In this document: positions 44,407-52,151 of the stretch, piece by piece
Layout: every line of letters starts with the position of its first letter
Numbering within the stretch: the first letter of the stretch is position 1
Source: [Clostridium] symbiosum
GTDB lineage: Bacteria > Bacillota > Clostridia > Lachnospirales > Lachnospiraceae
Reading direction: 5' to 3'
Assembly: GCA_036419695.1 (NCBI GenBank)
Contig: CP143946.1
Span: 2,164,001 to 2,228,000, forward strand
Length of the DNA stretch: 64,000 nt
The notes under the pieces: generated by a model
What the model was told of the DNA's origin: nothing
Databases searched by the model: none
The model's input: only the letters and a program-made list of their open reading frames with translations
Translations under genes and position numbers: made by a program

Positions 44407-44537
44407 AATATCATAGGAAAGTGCTCCTATGATATTAAAAGCCCTCCGGGCAGGATGCGCACTCGTGCGAAGATGTAATATGCCGCTATGCGGCCGTGCT
44501 CGGCGCGAGAGTCCGGCGAGCGGACTCTTTCTTGTGT
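44401..44537 (+). repeat. R5 interspersed repeat, copy 2
   Basis: TTTTAATATCATAGGA and TCCTATGATATTAAAA form a perfect 16-bp stem, then CCCTCCGGGCAGGATGCGCA, AATATGCCGCTATGCGGC and GCGCGAGAGTCCGG. Collinear with 21929-22052. Confidence 0.78.
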
Positions 44538-44563
44538 CACATTGTTGGTTGCGACATAGAATA
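44538..44563 (+). promoter_or_regulatory. Candidate sporulation (sigma-K/E type) promoter of cotJ
   Basis: CACA at 44538, 14 nt from the AC core, CATAGAATA (44555-44563), fitting the mother-cell pattern AC / CATAnnnTA. Confidence 0.4.
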
Positions 44564-44589
44564 AAGTATAAGTGCTCAGGAAAGGTTTA

Positions 44590-45333
44590 ATGAATATGAA
44601 TTGTTTTAATCCTCAGTGTTCAGACGGAATGGATTTCAGAAGACAGGATTCCAGGTCTGATATGTCAAACTGGTATGCTGATCAGGGTTATCCACCCTGC
44701 GGAATGCCGCCAAGAATGATACAGCCCCCAAGAGAATCAGGTTCCCGTCCATCGGGCCGCGCTCCATGGATGCCCGCGGAACCAGGCTCCATGTCCTCCG
44801 GAACCAGGAATATGTCCGACAGAACGGGCGGGGTGAGGGCAGGTATGAGATCCACTCCAATGCCGGCCGATATGGGAACTGCTCCGGCCGATATGGGAAA
44901 CGCACCAATGCAGTCTAACATGGGAACCGCACCAACGAATATGGGAACAATGCCAACGAATATGGGAACAATGCCATCAAACATGGGAACAATGCCATCG
45001 AATATGGGAACGATGCCATCAAACATGGGAACAATGCCGGCGAACATGGTTACAATGCCGGAAAACATGGAAACAATGCCGGCAAATATGGAAACAGTTC
45101 CGGAGACCACAACTACGGTACCGTCAACGGGCAATATGCCGGCAGGAAGCGAAATGATACCGGAAACACAGCAGAACACGATGTTCTGTGAAGATCTGGA
45201 CCGTTTTCCGATCGGTATGGGCTATGTCCCGATGCAGAGATGGTCACAGCCGTCCCCGATCGACGAAGGTTTTTCCAGGGGGACCATTTTTGCTGAGCTG
45301 GATCTGCCGTTTGTAATGGGGAGGTGCATGTAA
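44590..45333 (+). CDS. cotJA: CotJA-type spore coat protein with long repeat extension
   Basis: 247 aa from ATG 44590 with CAGGAAAGG upstream. Only the last ~50 residues are CotJA: FPIGMGYVPMQRWSQ and GTIFAELDLPFVMG. Ordinary CotJA is about 80 residues. In front lies a Met/Pro/Gly/Asn-rich region with eleven degenerate heptads of the type SNMGTMP (about residues 92-170), no signal peptide. CotJA, CotJB and CotJC form a coat subcomplex. cotJB starts one base after its stop. The extension may be a surface-exposed arm. Confidence 0.9.
   Translation: MNMNCFNPQCSDGMDFRRQDSRSDMSNWYADQGYPPCGMPPRMIQPPRESGSRPSGRAPWMPAEPGSMSSGTRNMSDRTGGVRAGMRSTPMPADMGTAPADMGNAPMQSNMGTAPTNMGTMPTNMGTMPSNMGTMPSNMGTMPSNMGTMPANMVTMPENMETMPANMETVPETTTTVPSTGNMPAGSEMIPETQQNTMFCEDLDRFPIGMGYVPMQRWSQPSPIDEGFSRGTIFAELDLPFVMGRCM
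44866..45110 (+). repeat. 21-bp tandem repeat inside cotJA
   Basis: Units such as AATATGGGAACAATGCCAAC, eleven degenerate copies, in frame (7 codons). The central five copies are nearly identical. Confidence 0.85.
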
Positions 45334-45334
45334 A

Positions 45335-45589
45335 ATGAATGAAACTGCCAGAATGTTACTTCAGAGAATCGACGAAGCCAGTTTTGCCGTGGACGATATC
45401 GTTCTGTACCTGGATACGCATCCCGATGATTTGAACGCTCTGAATTATTACCATTATGTAGCCCAGATGAGAAGAGAAGCGATGGATGCCTACCAGGCAC
45501 AGTTCGGGCCGCTTCAGACGGATGGGGTAGAGAGTGATTCATCATGGACGTGGCTGACGGACAGATGGCCATGGGAAGGAGAGATGTAA
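45335..45589 (+). CDS. cotJB: Spore coat protein CotJB
   Basis: 84 aa, family length. Helical protein with ARMLLQRIDEASFAVDDIVL and YLDTHPDDLNALNYYHY, typical of CotJB, and a Trp-rich tail (WTWLTDRWPWEGEM). It starts one base after cotJA and ends four bases before cotJC. Confidence 0.95.
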   Translation: MNETARMLLQRIDEASFAVDDIVLYLDTHPDDLNALNYYHYVAQMRREAMDAYQAQFGPLQTDGVESDSSWTWLTDRWPWEGEM

Positions 45590-45592
45590 GGT

Positions 45593-46201
45593 ATGTGGAA
45601 ATATGAAAAACGTTTACAGTATCCGGTAAAAATTACACAGTCAAATCCCCAGATGGCGCAGTTCATTATGAGCCAGTATGGCGGCCCCGACGGAGAAATT
45701 GGAGCTTCCATGCGCTATCTTTCCCAGCGATATTCCATGCCGTATAAAGTGGGCAAGGGACTTTTGACAGACATCGGAACCGAAGAGCTGGCACATATGG
45801 AAATAGTGGCGGCGATCATTCATCAGCTGACACGGAACCTGACCCCGGAACAGATCAAGGAATCAGGATTCGGTCCCTATTATATCGACCATACAACCGG
45901 TATCTGGCCGCAGGCCGCAGGTGGGATCCCGTTCAATGCATGTGAGTTCCAGTCCAAGGGAGATCCGATTACCGATTTCTTTGAAGACATGGCGGCAGAG
46001 CAGAAGGCAAGAACTACCTATGACAACATTCTCCGCGTCGTCAAAGATCCGGATGTATGTGATCCGATCCGTTATCTGAGAGAGCGTGAGGTTGTTCATT
46101 TCCAGCGTTTCGGCGAGGGACTCAGAGATCTTCAGGAGCATCTGGACAGTAAAAATTTCTATGCCTTCAATCCGTCGTTCGACAAAGTACGCAGCGAATA
46201 A
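45593..46201 (+). CDS. cotJC: CotJC, manganese-catalase-family spore coat protein
   Basis: 202 aa ferritin-like four-helix protein. The N-terminus MWKYEKRLQYPVKITQSNP is family-specific; the di-metal ligands lie in GEIGASMRYLSQRY, TEELAHMEIVAA, DMAAEQKARTTYDN and LREREVVHFQRFGEGL (Glu and His pairs). Likely protects the spore from peroxide. Third gene of cotJABC, with GGAGAG upstream. Confidence 0.95.
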   Translation: MWKYEKRLQYPVKITQSNPQMAQFIMSQYGGPDGEIGASMRYLSQRYSMPYKVGKGLLTDIGTEELAHMEIVAAIIHQLTRNLTPEQIKESGFGPYYIDHTTGIWPQAAGGIPFNACEFQSKGDPITDFFEDMAAEQKARTTYDNILRVVKDPDVCDPIRYLREREVVHFQRFGEGLRDLQEHLDSKNFYAFNPSFDKVRSE

Positions 46202-46288
46202 AAAAGTAAAAAATTTCCGTTTGGCCTCCGCACATAATTTTTTGATATTTGCAGATAATAATAAAAAATCAAAGGAGGCATACTCATT

Positions 46289-46459
46289 ATGGTAACAAAC
46301 GGAAAAAATATTTGTATCGAATGTTCTATTAACAACTGTGCATACCACGCAAAAGACGAGAACTACTGCACATTAGAGAAAATCAAAGTTGGCACACACG
46401 AGGCGAACCCAACCAAGAAAGAATGTACAGACTGCGAGTCTTTTGTTAACAGAGCATAA
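46289..46459 (+). CDS. DUF1540-domain cysteine-rich protein
   Basis: 56 aa, below usual gene-finder length. AAAGGAGG is 9 nt upstream of the ATG. Six cysteines in the DUF1540 spacing: CIECSINNCAYH, then YCTLEKIKV and ECTDCESFV. These small, probably metal-binding proteins are common in spore-formers and often expressed in sporulation; function unknown. It follows cotJC by 87 nt and has its own terminator. Confidence 0.88.
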   Translation: MVTNGKNICIECSINNCAYHAKDENYCTLEKIKVGTHEANPTKKECTDCESFVNRA

Positions 46460-46484
46460 ACAGCGTCTCATTGTTCTTCCTTTA

Positions 46485-46527
46485 TAAAAAACTGTCCGGA
46501 ATCCTGGCGATTGCGGGCAGTTTTTTT
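46485..46527 (+). terminator. Terminator after the DUF1540 gene
   Basis: AAAACTGTCCG pairs with CGGGCAGTTTT and is followed by a T-run. Confidence 0.8.
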
Positions 46528-46530
46528 GTG

Positions 46531-46571
46531 TTGAGTGGCAATGAAAAGTTCGCGAAGCGTGCTTTTCGCTG
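46531..46571 (+). repeat. 41-bp hairpin REP, copy 5
   Basis: TTGAGTGGCAATGAAAAGTT then CGCGAAGCGTGCTTTTCGCTG; directly followed by copy 6. Confidence 0.85.
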
Positions 46572-46612
46572 TTGAGTGGCAATGAAAAGTCTGCGAAGCA
46601 TGCTTTTCGTTG
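46572..46612 (+). repeat. 41-bp hairpin REP, copy 6
   Basis: Exact head-to-tail duplication of copy 5 with few differences (CTGCGAAGCATGC centre); it defines the unit length as 41 bp. Confidence 0.85.
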
Positions 46613-46628
46613 CTATGGTAAATTGTGT

Positions 46629-47171
46629 CTAAGGATTAAATATAATCATATGCAGGACAGCGGTCTCATTCCCGATATTTTTATAAGAATGCATGCTGTC
46701 GGCTTTAAAACGGATGCTTTCACCTTTACCTATAACAAATTGCCGGCCGTCGGTATCAATTTCTATGTCCCCGGTAAAGACCGTGATAAATTCCACGGCT
46801 CCTTTAAGATGCGGTTCCGACTTCCAATAGCTTCCCTCTTTCAGTTCCAGATAGTAGACCGCAAATTTGCGGTTGTCATCATCCGGGAATATAGAATAGT
46901 TTTTTACATTTCCCTGATCCTCCAGAAGCGGCTGCAGCTCCGACGTTTTTACAATTTCATATGGACTTTCGGGTCGGACGGTCAAAGCGTCAAAAGGAAC
47001 ACCCATGCCATTGGAAATTTTCCAAAGCGTTGAGATAGTTGGGTTCCCTTCCCCGCGCTCGATTTGTGCAAGCATGCTCTTGCTGACGCCGCTCAGTCTG
47101 GAAAGCTCGTCCATGCTCAATTTGTTCTTTTCACGAAGCCCCTTAATGTTCTTCGCAACAATTTGATTCAT
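46629..47171 (-). CDS. XRE-family regulator with C-terminal cupin
   Basis: 180 aa. Residues ~8-65 are a helix-turn-helix (LSMDELSRLSGVSKSMLAQI, ERGEGNPTISTLWKIS); residues ~105-178 are a cupin barrel (GAVEFITVFTGDIEIDTDGR, MHSYKNIGNETAVLHMIIF). Start uncertain: ATG 47171 gives the usual family N-terminus MNQIVAKNIK, but GGAGGA fits better with TTG 47180 or GTG 47189. Divergent from an amino-acid transporter/exporter locus, which such regulators usually control. Confidence 0.88.
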   Translation of the reverse strand: MNQIVAKNIKGLREKNKLSMDELSRLSGVSKSMLAQIERGEGNPTISTLWKISNGMGVPFDALTVRPESPYEIVKTSELQPLLEDQGNVKNYSIFPDDDNRKFAVYYLELKEGSYWKSEPHLKGAVEFITVFTGDIEIDTDGRQFVIGKGESIRFKADSMHSYKNIGNETAVLHMIIFNP

Positions 47172-47241
47172 AGAGTCCAAAAATATCACTCCTCCCTATT
47201 GATAATATAATGAACAAGATGTATTATTATATCGTACACAT

Positions 47242-47253
47242 GCAATATATTGC
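47242..47253. promoter_or_regulatory. Perfect palindrome in the divergent region
   Basis: GCAATATATTGC, 12 bp, between the XRE-cupin gene and the transporter locus; candidate operator of the regulator. Confidence 0.45.
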
Positions 47254-47312
47254 TCGTTTCATATTATTATAAAGTTTTGTGTCCGGTTTGTAAAGAGGAA
47301 AGGAGAATTATA

Positions 47313-47426
47313 ATGAAAAAAATGGTTGAAAACTTTTTCAAATGGTGGCTTTCGATTCATCCGGGTAAGGTATTGATTTCGGAGAGATGGTTGAACCTGG
47401 GGAAGAGCGGGGGAGAACGGAAGTGA
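47313..47426 (+). CDS. Small protein upstream of a transporter remnant
   Basis: 37 aa with AAAGGAGAA upstream; the ATG of the next frame starts one base after its stop. Sequence begins MKKMVENFFKWWLSIHPGKV; amphipathic with aromatic and basic residues, no clear membrane span. Some NSS transporters have a small subunit gene next to them, but this protein does not clearly match one. Confidence 0.5.
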   Translation: MKKMVENFFKWWLSIHPGKVLISERWLNLGKSGGERK

Positions 47427-47427
47427 T

Positions 47428-47829
47428 ATGAACAGAGAGCATTTTTCCTCCTGGTTGGGATTTATAATGATTACCGCGGCCTGTTCGATCGGTTTAGGTA
47501 ATATCTGGCGTTTCCCTTATATTACGGGGAAATATGGCGGTGCGTCCTTTGTTGTGCTTTACATGGTTTTTCTGGTAATCCTGGGCCTTCCCATCGTAGT
47601 GATGGAATTTGCCGTTGGCCGGGCCAGCCAGAGAAGCACGGCCCTGTCCTTCAACCTGCTGGAGCCGAAGGACGAAGTGGCATTATTTCAAATATGCCAC
47701 CATTACCGGAAATTATTTATTAATGATGTTTTACACTGTCATCAGCAGCCAGGAAATACATCAGTTATTTCCTGCCGCTGATCGTCCTTCTTATTTTTAT
47801 TAGCGGCTATTCTTCTTTTTTTAAATAAG
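47428..47829 (+). pseudogene. Deleted NSS-family sodium-dependent amino acid transporter
   Basis: Starts as a normal NSS carrier: MNREHFSSWLGFIMITAACS, IGLGNIWRFPYITGKYGG and the second helix. Around 47670 the reading frame shifts: KWHYFKYATITGNYLLMMFY, the next family segment, is one base off. A third frame then encodes KYISYFLPLIVLLIFISGY, which looks like the last helix. About 300 residues in between are missing, so this is a pseudogene with a frameshift and a large deletion. Confidence 0.85.
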
Positions 47830-47861
47830 ATTTTTTTATGGAAGTTGGGAGGTTTTTTGAA

Positions 47862-48443
47862 ATGTTTCACATAACAGATTTTCTGATTTACTGTTTTATA
47901 ACCGCATATACGCCGGGTGCCAACAACCTGATGTCGATGAGTAACGCGATCCGGGTCGGCTTCCGCCGCAGCTTGCGCTTTAATATAGGGATTTTAGCCG
48001 GGTTTGGAATTGTGATGTCGGTTTGCACCTTGTTTAGCGCCACTCTGTACTCGTTTCTTCCGAAAATAGAAATGGTGATGAAGATTCTGGGTGCTGTCTA
48101 CATGCTGTTTCTGGCCTGGAAGATTTGGAAAAGCGCTGTTAAGCCGGATGAGAAGGATGGGAAAGAGGTGGGATTTTTATCCGGAATGGTTCTGCAATTT
48201 GTCAACCCGAAAATTTATATTTATGCCATCACAGCAATGACGCTCTATATTCTGCCTGTCTACCACTCCGTCGCGGCTATGATGGGATTTACTGTCCTTT
48301 TGGCGGTGATTGGCGCGTCGGGCTCTTTTATATGGGCAATGTTTGGTTCTGCATTTTGCAAATTCTTTGCGAAACATACGAAGGCGGTAAATTTTGTCAT
48401 GGCATTGCTGCTTGTTTATTGTGCCGTTGCATTATTTCTTTAA
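47862..48443 (+). CDS. LysE/RhtB-family amino acid exporter
   Basis: 193 aa from ATG 47862 with GGGAGG 8 nt upstream. Six hydrophobic segments; the first loop TAYTPGANNLMSMSNAIRVG and RSLRFNIGILAGFG carry the LysE signature, and FLSGMVLQFVNPKIYIYAIT the second. Exports amino acids or related compounds. Follows the deleted NSS gene and is probably under the divergent XRE-cupin regulator. Confidence 0.92.
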   Translation: MFHITDFLIYCFITAYTPGANNLMSMSNAIRVGFRRSLRFNIGILAGFGIVMSVCTLFSATLYSFLPKIEMVMKILGAVYMLFLAWKIWKSAVKPDEKDGKEVGFLSGMVLQFVNPKIYIYAITAMTLYILPVYHSVAAMMGFTVLLAVIGASGSFIWAMFGSAFCKFFAKHTKAVNFVMALLLVYCAVALFL

Positions 48444-48489
48444 TAGCTGCCGTTTTCAAAAGGACAAGGAATTCCGCTTGCGGGATTTT

Positions 48490-48597
48490 TGCGCTGCCGC
48501 GCGGTTGCTTCAGCAACGATTTACCTCTGCGCGGCATGTGCATCCTCGCGGAGTGTTTTTTTGATTCATAGGATGCAATTTCCTATGAATCAAAAAA
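48490..48597 (-). repeat. R4 interspersed repeat, copy 2
   Basis: Reverse complement of 18344-18442: GCGCGGTTGCTTCAGCAAC, ATTTACCTCTGCGCGGCATG, ATCCTCGCGGAGTG and a perfect TTGATTCATAGGA / TCCTATGAATCAA hairpin with T- and A-runs. Confidence 0.8.
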
Positions 48598-48625
48598 GCT
48601 GCTGCAGTAACTGCAACAGCTTTAA

Positions 48626-48697
48626 TGACCTGTCCGGGAATCGAACCCGGGTTTACGCCGTGAGAGGGCGTCGTCTTGACCGCTTGACCAACAGGCC
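48626..48697 (-). tRNA. tRNA-Glu (CUC)
   Basis: 72 nt on the minus strand. Acceptor GGCCTGT/ACAGGTC with discriminator A; anticodon loop CTCTCAC inside stem ACGCC/GGCGT gives anticodon CUC; T-loop GTTCGATTC. CCA is not encoded. Confidence 0.93.
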
Positions 48698-48708
48698 TTA
48701 TCTTTGAA

Positions 48709-48782
48709 TCGAGGCGACGTGATTCGAACACGCGACCTCTGCGTCCCGAACGCAGCGCTCTACCAAACTGAGCCACGCCTCG
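48709..48782 (-). tRNA. tRNA-Pro (CGG)
   Basis: 74 nt on the minus strand. Acceptor CGAGGCG/CGCCTCG with discriminator A; anticodon stem CTGCG/CGCAG, loop TTCGGGA, anticodon CGG; T-loop GTTCGAATC. It lies 11 nt before tRNA-Glu in the same transcript. Confidence 0.95.
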
Positions 48783-48901
48783 ATGTCGTTTAATGGCGAG
48801 CGAGTTATATCATACCACCATTTTGCAGAAAAAGCAAGAAAAAAAGCAAAAAAATAAATATTTTTTTTCGGGCCGTCCATACTAACAATGAGGTGAATAA
48901 G

Positions 48902-49060
48902 ATGGATGAGAAAATGAGCTGGAAACAGAGCGAAGAATTACAGGAAAAAAAGAACCTGGAGAAGTTCAACAGCATTACCCAGAAGGTAAAACCGGAGAAC
49001 CAGAATCAGACCCACAACGTGCGTAAGGAAGCTGTGGATACGAAAATGAGACAGGTATAA
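48902..49060 (+). CDS. Small charged protein, uncharacterised
   Basis: 52 aa. GAGGTG lies 8 nt upstream of the ATG. Highly polar and helical, rich in Lys, Glu, Gln and Asn (QSEELQEKKNLEKFNSITQ), without cysteines or hydrophobic segments. This composition is reminiscent of small acid-soluble or regulatory proteins of spore-formers, but I do not recognise a family. An R5 repeat begins at its stop. Confidence 0.6.
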   Translation: MDEKMSWKQSEELQEKKNLEKFNSITQKVKPENQNQTHNVRKEAVDTKMRQV

Positions 49061-49128
49061 AAAGCCCTCCGGGCAGGAGCGCACAGCGGCAGACGGGAAT
49101 GAAGCCGCTGATGCGTCCATATTCTGCT
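49060..49128 (+). repeat. R5 interspersed repeat, partial copy 3
   Basis: AAAAGCCCTCCGGGCAGGAG then GCGCACAGCGGCAGACGGG and GAAGCCGCTGATGCGTCC; shares the CCCTCCGGGCAGGA start with the two other copies. Confidence 0.55.
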
Positions 49129-49159
49129 AATATTAGTACATAAACAATATCTGTTTCCA

Positions 49160-50203
49160 TCAGGAAGCGGGTGGGGAGACCGTGAGTCCGGCTCCGTCGC
49201 TTGTGATGGTAATGGTGCCGGATTCATCGGTGCGCAGAACTGTAATATCACGTTCTTCAAGGCGTTCCAGTACGGCTTTGCCCGGATGGCCGTAGGAATT
49301 ATCGCGGCCGCAGCTGATGACCGCAATGGATGGATTCACCCTGTCTAAGAGTTCATCACCGGTGGAAGTGGGGGAGCCGTGGTGACCGACGCAGAGTACA
49401 TCTGCCGAAAGATCGGGCCAGTATTCCGTCATTTCTTTTTCGCTTTCTTTCTCCGCGTCTCCCATGATGAGGAATGAGGTATCTCCATAGACGAGACGGA
49501 TTGCAATAGAGTAATTATTTACATCGTCATACCGGTCCGAAAGCGGGGCCAGGATTTCAAAATATCCGCCTCCCAGGGGATAACGCTCTCCCGGCGTCGG
49601 ATGTTTTATTTCTTTTTCAAGCTCCTTAACCATGTTGATAAATGAACCGTATATCTTTGTCTCGGTTTCGTAATCCGGTCCCAGGATCAGGGCCGTATTG
49701 AAAACATTGAGCGCTCCCACGAGTCCGTTTAAATGATCGGCGTCATAATGGGATGCAACCAGATAATCGAGGCCGGTGACGCCCTTATCCTTCAGATAGG
49801 CGACCACGAAGGAGGAGGCTGTCCTGTCTCCGCCGTCATACAGCATAAAATGCCCGTCCGCATTGATCAGGATAGACAATCCCTGGCCGACGTCCAGAAA
49901 ATTCATTTCCAGACTGCTTCCATCCGGAAACTTAAGGTCATCACCGCCGGCCGATGAACCGTCTGCCCGATCCGGGTTGAACCCCGATCCGGTATGATTA
50001 CCCGGAAGAGAACCGGGCGCTGCGTCGGAAACAGCCTCGGAGACTGCGGTATAGGCGCTGCGGAAATCAGAATCCTGGCTGAGGATTCCGGTAATCCTTC
50101 CGGAAATGGAATCCGGCAGCAGGCCGAAGAGACAGAGCAGCGCAATCAGGATAAACGCAGCTTTTTTGATGTTTTTTTGGTCATTACGTTTCTTTTTCGT
50201 CAT
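49160..50203 (-). CDS. ComEC/Rec2-like metallo-beta-lactamase-fold hydrolase, membrane anchored
   Basis: 347 aa. N-terminal membrane helix (~14-32), Ser/Gly/Asp-rich linker, then a metallo-beta-lactamase fold like the C-terminal domain of ComEC: MNFLDVGQGLSILI, metal motif ASHYDADHLNGLVG, FLIMGDAEKESEKEM, VGHHGSPTST and GRDNSYGHPGKAVLERL. It lacks the competence-pore membrane domain. Probably an extracytoplasmic nuclease or hydrolase. Reads toward the R5 repeat; ribosome site GAGGACAC. Confidence 0.9.
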   Translation of the reverse strand: MTKKKRNDQKNIKKAAFILIALLCLFGLLPDSISGRITGILSQDSDFRSAYTAVSEAVSDAAPGSLPGNHTGSGFNPDRADGSSAGGDDLKFPDGSSLEMNFLDVGQGLSILINADGHFMLYDGGDRTASSFVVAYLKDKGVTGLDYLVASHYDADHLNGLVGALNVFNTALILGPDYETETKIYGSFINMVKELEKEIKHPTPGERYPLGGGYFEILAPLSDRYDDVNNYSIAIRLVYGDTSFLIMGDAEKESEKEMTEYWPDLSADVLCVGHHGSPTSTGDELLDRVNPSIAVISCGRDNSYGHPGKAVLERLEERDITVLRTDESGTITITSDGAGLTVSPPAS

Positions 50204-50256
50204 TTGTGTCCTCCTTTGGTGCCATCAAAATAATAAGCCGTATTAGTATAAATGAT

Positions 50257-51588
50257 TTACAGATAACTGTAAACCTTTCTGTACTTCCAGATCAGCGCCG
50301 CAGCCAGGAGGCAGGCGAGAGCCTCGGCGGCCGGGGTGGCGAACCAGACGCCCGTGATCCCAAAGAGGGAAGAAAACAGAAGGATAGCCGATACAAGCAG
50401 CACAAGCGTACGCATAAAAGAGAGGACAGCCGACAGGGTGCCGTTGCCAAAGGCGGTAAAGAGCGCCGATGTAAAAATGCTGAACCCTTTAAACAGATAG
50501 CTCATGGCAAAAATGCGCAGTCCCGTCCGTGCCAGTTCGTACACCGTGCTTCCGGCCGGTGAGAAAACAGCGGCGAGTTGATCGGCACAGAGAACCGTTC
50601 CCACGGTCATGATAACGCCAACGCCTGTACAGAAATAAAAACTCAGCCGGAACAGCTTTTTAAGTCTGCTCTGATCGCCCTTGCCGTAATTATAGCTGAA
50701 GAGCGGGGCCACGCCGATGGAATAGCCCAGGTTTATGGCAATGAGCACAAAGTCAAGGTACAAAAGGATGGATATGGCGGCAACGCCGTCCGGTCCCACC
50801 AGACGCATCATAATAATGTTAAATAACAGGGTCGTGACACTGGTGGAAAGATTGCTGACCATCTCTGAGGAGCCGTTTGTCATTGCCCGGATCAGGTTTG
50901 GAATAGAAACCTTCGGCTTTACAAAATGCAGGGGTGCCTCTTTATGGCGTGCAAAATAGTAAAGCCCGAATACGGCGGCGATAAAGTAACCGATTCCCGT
51001 TGCGATGGCGGCGCCGGCCACTCCCATATGGCAGACCGCAATAAAAAAGTAATCGAGAAACACATTGGCGAGCCCGCTGGCCAGTGTTACAAGAAGGCCG
51101 ATACCCGGTTTTCCGTTTGCAACGAAAAGGCTTTGAAACTGCACCTGCAGCAGGCTGAAGGGCAGAAACAGGACAATGGGAAGCGCGTAGTCGCGGCAAT
51201 AATCAAAAACAGCGTCATTGGCGCCCAGCAGATGGATAATCTGCCCGAGGAAGAGATAGGAGAGCACGGAAAAAGCAATGCCCAGCCCGATTGTGAACAG
51301 GATAATAAAGGTCACAATCTGGTTTGCTTCTTTCTGCCGTCCTTCCCCCAGCTTCCTTGAAACGATGGCCGTGGTTCCGGTTCCGAACATCGTGCCCAGG
51401 CCGACAACCACGCTGATCAGCGGGTATATAATATTGACGGCGGAAAATGCGTTGGTGTTGACAAGGCGCGATACGAAAATTCCGTCAACAATCGTGTAGA
51501 GTGACATTACAACCATCATAAAGATAGACGGCAGGGTAAATTTAAGGATTGATTTCAGGGTGATGTCCCTGTTCAGTTCATTGTTCAT
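50257..51588 (-). CDS. MATE-family efflux transporter
   Basis: 443 aa, twelve membrane helices; N-terminus FTLPSIFMMVVMSLYTIVDG with FVSRLVNTNAFSAVNIIYP, and second half NLSTSVTTLLFNIIMMRLVG. This resembles the NorM/MepA type. It overlaps the MarR gene by 11 nt, so it is translationally coupled and under that regulator. Likely exports toxic or antimicrobial compounds. Confidence 0.93.
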   Translation of the reverse strand: MNNELNRDITLKSILKFTLPSIFMMVVMSLYTIVDGIFVSRLVNTNAFSAVNIIYPLISVVVGLGTMFGTGTTAIVSRKLGEGRQKEANQIVTFIILFTIGLGIAFSVLSYLFLGQIIHLLGANDAVFDYCRDYALPIVLFLPFSLLQVQFQSLFVANGKPGIGLLVTLASGLANVFLDYFFIAVCHMGVAGAAIATGIGYFIAAVFGLYYFARHKEAPLHFVKPKVSIPNLIRAMTNGSSEMVSNLSTSVTTLLFNIIMMRLVGPDGVAAISILLYLDFVLIAINLGYSIGVAPLFSYNYGKGDQSRLKKLFRLSFYFCTGVGVIMTVGTVLCADQLAAVFSPAGSTVYELARTGLRIFAMSYLFKGFSIFTSALFTAFGNGTLSAVLSFMRTLVLLVSAILLFSSLFGITGVWFATPAAEALACLLAAALIWKYRKVYSYL

Positions 51589-52018
51589 CGGTTAATTTCC
51601 TCCAGTTATATCCGGAAATGGTCTCAAGGATATCTCCAAACAGATCCAGTTGTTCTTCCGTATATTTGTTTCTTAGCTCGGCTTCCGCTTTCTGGAAGAT
51701 CCGGTCATAATTTTTCATAAGTTCACCCGTTTCAGGGCTGAGCTTTAAGTAGTACACACGTTTATCGAATGTACTCTGTTCCTTTTGAACGATCTTCTGC
51801 CTCACCAGCTCATTAATCTTAATGGTGACGGCCGACTTTGTAATATGCAGCATCTCGGCCAGCCTGCTGACCGTGCAATTTTCCGTCTGTTCAATCACAT
51901 TGATATAGAGAAGGCTGTTGTAGGAAAGGCCGTTATAATAATCGCTTCCATTCATCAGCTGCAGCTCATACAGGGACATATGATAATAGAAGCTGTTCAT
52001 TTTTTCCGTGATTCCCAT
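51578..52018 (-). CDS. MarR-family transcriptional regulator
   Basis: 146 aa. Winged helix with CTVSRLAEMLHITKSAVTIK and the wing KEQSTFDKRVYYLKLSPETG. Regulators of this type sense small aromatic or toxic ligands and repress a linked pump. Cotranscribed with the MATE gene (the MATE start lies inside its 3' end). Ribosome site AAAGGAG. Confidence 0.93.
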   Translation of the reverse strand: MGITEKMNSFYYHMSLYELQLMNGSDYYNGLSYNSLLYINVIEQTENCTVSRLAEMLHITKSAVTIKINELVRQKIVQKEQSTFDKRVYYLKLSPETGELMKNYDRIFQKAEAELRNKYTEEQLDLFGDILETISGYNWRKLTDEQ

Positions 52019-52043
52019 TTTTTAAACTCCTTTAGTTTGACAA

Positions 52044-52055
52044 ATTTAATTAAAT
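52044..52055. promoter_or_regulatory. Candidate MarR operator
   Basis: Perfect palindrome ATTTAATTAAAT 26 nt upstream of the MarR start, in the style of AT-rich MarR sites. Confidence 0.4.
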
Positions 52056-52151
52056 ATGCTTAACTATATTACTTCTAAAAAAAATATATGTCAATCACTT
52101 TCGTTGACTTTTTCTGAAATCGTGATATAATAGCCTCATGAGTTTTGTAAT

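Noticed and set aside
44866..45110. Regular 21-bp repeats considered as a CRISPR array
   Set aside because: Units are contiguous without unique spacers and lie in frame inside a coding gene.
44688..45179. 163-codon minus-strand frame opposite cotJA
   Set aside because: It is the mirror of the cotJA heptad repeat; the plus-strand frame has the CotJA domain, ribosome site and operon context.
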